Source: RPQJ01 sp963846885 (GTDB lineage Bacteria > Pseudomonadota > Gammaproteobacteria > Steroidobacterales > Steroidobacteraceae). From it: DNA of 64,000 nt. Position 1 is the stretch's first letter. Each line of letters opens with the position of its first letter. The notes under the pieces were generated by a model that saw only the letters and a program-made list of their open reading frames with translations, was not told the origin of the DNA and ran no database searches. The position numbers were made by a program, and so were the translations under genes. This document shows positions 62,086-64,000 of the stretch, piece by piece. The stretch is taken from assembly GCA_963846885.1 (NCBI GenBank), contig CAWJXS010000013.1:57954-121953 (forward strand). The letters are read 5' to 3'.

Positions 62086-63205
62086 AATTCGAAACGCTCG
62101 CCATCCACGCGGGCCGCGAGCCGGACGCCGCCACGGGCGCGGTGCGTGAGCCCCTGCACCTGTCGACGACGTTCGAGCGCGGCGCGGACGGCACCTACCC
62201 CAACGGCTATTACTACTCCCGCAGCGGCAACCCCAATCGCACGTCGCTCGAGCACGCCGTGGCGGCGTTGGAGCATGGCGGTGAGGCAGTGGCTTTCGCT
62301 TCAGGATCGGCTGCGACTCTGGCCGTGTTCGCGCTGGCGGCGCCGGGCGGCCGTATCGTCTGCGCGGGCGACTGCTATCACGGTACGGCCAGGCAGCTGC
62401 GCGACATCGTTCCGCGCTGGGGCGTGGACGTCGAGTTCGTCGACGTGGGCAACCTGACGGAAGTGTCCCAGGCGCTGGTCCCGACCACGAGCCTGCTCTG
62501 GTTCGAGACTCCGTCGAACCCTCTGCTGCGCGTGGCAGACATCGCTGCGCTGGCCGACCTCGCTCATGCCAGGGGCACGCTGGTCGGGGTCGACAACACG
62601 TTCGCGAGCCCGGTGCTGCAGCAACCGCTCGCGCTCGGCGCGGACCTCGTGATGCACAGCACCACCAAGTACCTGGGCGGGCACAGCGACGTGCTCGGCG
62701 GGATCGTCGTGACGCGCACGGCCGGCGCGCCGGAGTGCGCTGCGCTGCGCGACTACCAGGCGACGGCGGGTGGCGTGCCCTCGCCGTTCGACTGCTGGCT
62801 GGTGCTGCGCAGCCTCGCGACGTTGCCGTTACGGTCCCGCAGGCCGCGAAAGCATTGGCCGTCGCACGCTTCCTGCACGCCGACAAGCGCGTCGCGCAAG
62901 TGCATTACGCGGGCCTGCCCGACCATCCGGGCCACGAGATCGCGTTGCGGCAGATGAACGGTGGCTTCGGCGGCGTGCTTTCGGCCGAAGTGCCCGGTGG
63001 GCGTGAGCGTGCGCTGGCGGTCGCGGCGAAGGTGAAGCTGTTCACGCGCGCGACGAGTCTAGGCGGTATCGAGAGCCTGATCGAACACCGGCAGTCGATG
63101 GAAGGGCCGTTGAGCCGCACGCCCGCGGGACTGCTGCGCATGTCGATCGGGCTCGAGCATGTGGACGACCTGATCGCGGATCTCGACCAGGCACTCGAGG
63201 ACTGA
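62082..63205 (+). pseudogene. Cystathionine gamma-synthase/beta-lyase family PLP enzyme, one frameshift
   Basis: ATG 62082 overlaps the previous stop. The N-terminal two thirds show the Cys/Met-metabolism PLP pattern: YYYSRSGNPNRTSLE, FASGSAATLAV, FETPSNPLLRV and Lys196 in HSTTKYLGGHSD. Near 62833-62835 one base is lost (CGGTC where CGGGTC would keep frame). The end continues in another frame (PQAAKALAVARFL to DLDQALED) to 63205. Both parts together have normal family length. Substrate choice cannot be told. Confidence 0.8.
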
Positions 63206-63250
63206 GCGCTCGTTCTGGGCCGCTGAGCACTGCGGCTACGCGGCTGCTGC

Positions 63251-63397
63251 GCGACGCTGCAGCACGGCTCCTCGGAGTATCGCGGAGGGCAGCCATAAAT
63301 CGTCCCTGTAGGCTCGCGCGCGACGTCCTGTCGCGCGACGGCCCTCGCGCCATACGTCGTCGCGTGGACCCTCCCGAGGAGCGTGCTGCAACGTCGC
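63251..63397. repeat. Intergenic palindromic element 3 with GTAG/REP-like core
   Basis: The core 63301-63342 shares CGTCCCTGTAGGCTCGCGCG and CGCGCGAC-GTCCT-GTCGCGCG with element 1. Arms 63251-63277 (GCGACGCTGCAGCACG...) and 63371-63397 are inverted with few mismatches and differ from the arms of element 1. An inner GGAGGGC/GCCCTC pair adjoins the core. Confidence 0.8.
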
Positions 63398-63598
63398 TTC
63401 GGCAGTACCGCCGCACTACGTCTCGATCGCGCGTCCGATCCGCGCGCCGCACGGGCGAGTGCGGTCGACCGCGGCCATTCCATGCGGTTGGGTGCCGTAG
63501 CTCGCATCCGACACTCGTAACGGCGGGCTGACTCGCGTGGCCGCAAATCCGTCTGACTCGTCACGACCAGGGCGCGATGCAATGTCGCGAGGGCGTGC

Positions 63599-63760
63599 GA
63601 GGCTGTCCGGACAAGACGAGGGCCGTCGCGCGACAGGACGGCGCGCGCGAGCCGCAGGGACGTATTTACGGCGTGCCCTCGTCTTGTCTGGACAGCCTCG
63701 TGCGGCCTCGAAAACTCAGAGCGTGCCCTCGTCTTGTCCGGGACAGCCTCGTGCGGCCTC
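63599..63760. repeat. Intergenic palindromic element 4 with direct duplication of one arm
   Basis: Arms 63599-63623 and 63675-63699 (GAGGCTGTCCGGACAAGACG...) pair over 25 nt with one mismatch. The core between them is the inverted, degenerate form of element 1 (GCAGGGACGTATTTACGGCG). The right arm plus flank (63671-63709) is repeated directly at 63721-63760 after 11 nt. Bases 63398-63598 show nothing recognisable. Confidence 0.8.
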
Positions 63761-63790
63761 ATGGCAAAAACCGAGCACCCGTACGGAGCG

Positions 63791-64000
63791 TTACGGCCCC
63801 TCGGCGACGGGCCGGCCCTGAGCGATCCATGCCGGCATGTCACCCTCGAGGTGCGACAGGCGCGTGTAGCCATTCGCCGCCAGCACGTCCGCAGCGATGC
63901 CCGCACGCCGAGCCCGACCGGCAATACAGCACGACATCCTTGTCCTTCGGTACTTCGGCGATCCGCGCCGCAATCTGGTCGTACGGCACGTTCACGGCGC
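63791..64000 (-). pseudogene. Rhodanese-domain protein, 3' part only, one frameshift
   Basis: The window edge cuts the gene. From the edge the minus strand reads VNVPYDQIAARIAEVPKDKD then VVLYCRSGS, the rhodanese active-site loop with its Cys. An extra base near 63907-63911 shifts the frame, and RAGIAADVLAANGY...MPAWIAQGRPVAEGP continues to the stop at 63791. Rhodaneses transfer sulfane sulfur; here the type is unknown. The third single-base shift in 2.1 kb, so sequence quality is suspect. Confidence 0.75.

Noticed and set aside
63537..63821. 94-codon frame near the window end
   Set aside because: It lies across palindromic element 4 and reads through its arms; composition is Arg/Ser repeat-like.

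Overview
The window is 64 kb of dense, high-GC chromosomal DNA from a gammaproteobacterium. Gene content and order (hemC-hemD-hemX-hemY after an AlgZ/AlgR pair; dapF-DUF484-xerC-hslV-hslU-DUF971-ubiE-ubiJ-ubiB; ubiK beside glnK-amtB; gspA-gspB) suggest the Xanthomonadales/Nevskiales/Steroidobacterales side of the class. No rRNA, tRNA, prophage, transposase or CRISPR array was seen. Genus cannot be fixed from the sequence alone.

Layout. 0-2.5 kb: ubiK (minus) and glnK-amtB, which has a good sigma-54 promoter and NtrC-like sites. 2.5-11.2 kb: a long plus-strand run (DUF4124 protein, 3-hydroxyisobutyrate-dehydrogenase-like enzyme, algZ-algR, AI-2E-type permease, hemC-D-X-Y). 11.7-22.5 kb: an iron-sulfur flavoreductase (minus), then epimerase-CoA-binding-dapF-DUF484-xerC, hslVU-DUF971 and ubiE-J-B. 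22.9-30.5 kb: small metabolic and signalling genes, including a GGDEF-EAL protein and a cobalamin-binding MerR regulator. 30.6-34.1 kb: a minus-strand MCE lipid-transport operon. 34.2-51 kb: a CPA2 antiporter, two complete RND efflux operons (each with its TetR gene and a visible operator), a GntR/small membrane protein unit with a 28-bp palindromic operator, and mdh. 51-64 kb: fadE, an HD-GYP regulator, a DUF4286-DUF3667 fusion, dinB, gspAB, a FakA-FakB fusion, a Cys/Met-metabolism PLP enzyme and a rhodanese fragment. The last three each carry one frameshift.

The least explained signal is the repeats. Family one is arrays of a GGGGYTA heptamer. In gene-sense orientation the G-rich arm lies downstream of a stop codon (twice it forms the stop) and the C-rich arm lies immediately before a start codon. 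Pairs of arms can fold into stems of 23-32 bp, and most starts behind a C arm have no Shine-Dalgarno sequence. Families two and three are intergenic elements whose central core is conserved between copies while the long flanking stems differ between copies yet stay self-complementary. One core resembles GTAG-type REP elements.

Ubiquinone biogenesis is well represented (ubiK, ubiE, ubiJ, ubiB), as is haem synthesis. Intergenic regions over 300 bases are at 11154-11669, 22489-22930 and 63206-63790. All three are filled mainly by repeats. Bases 1-71 hold no supported gene.
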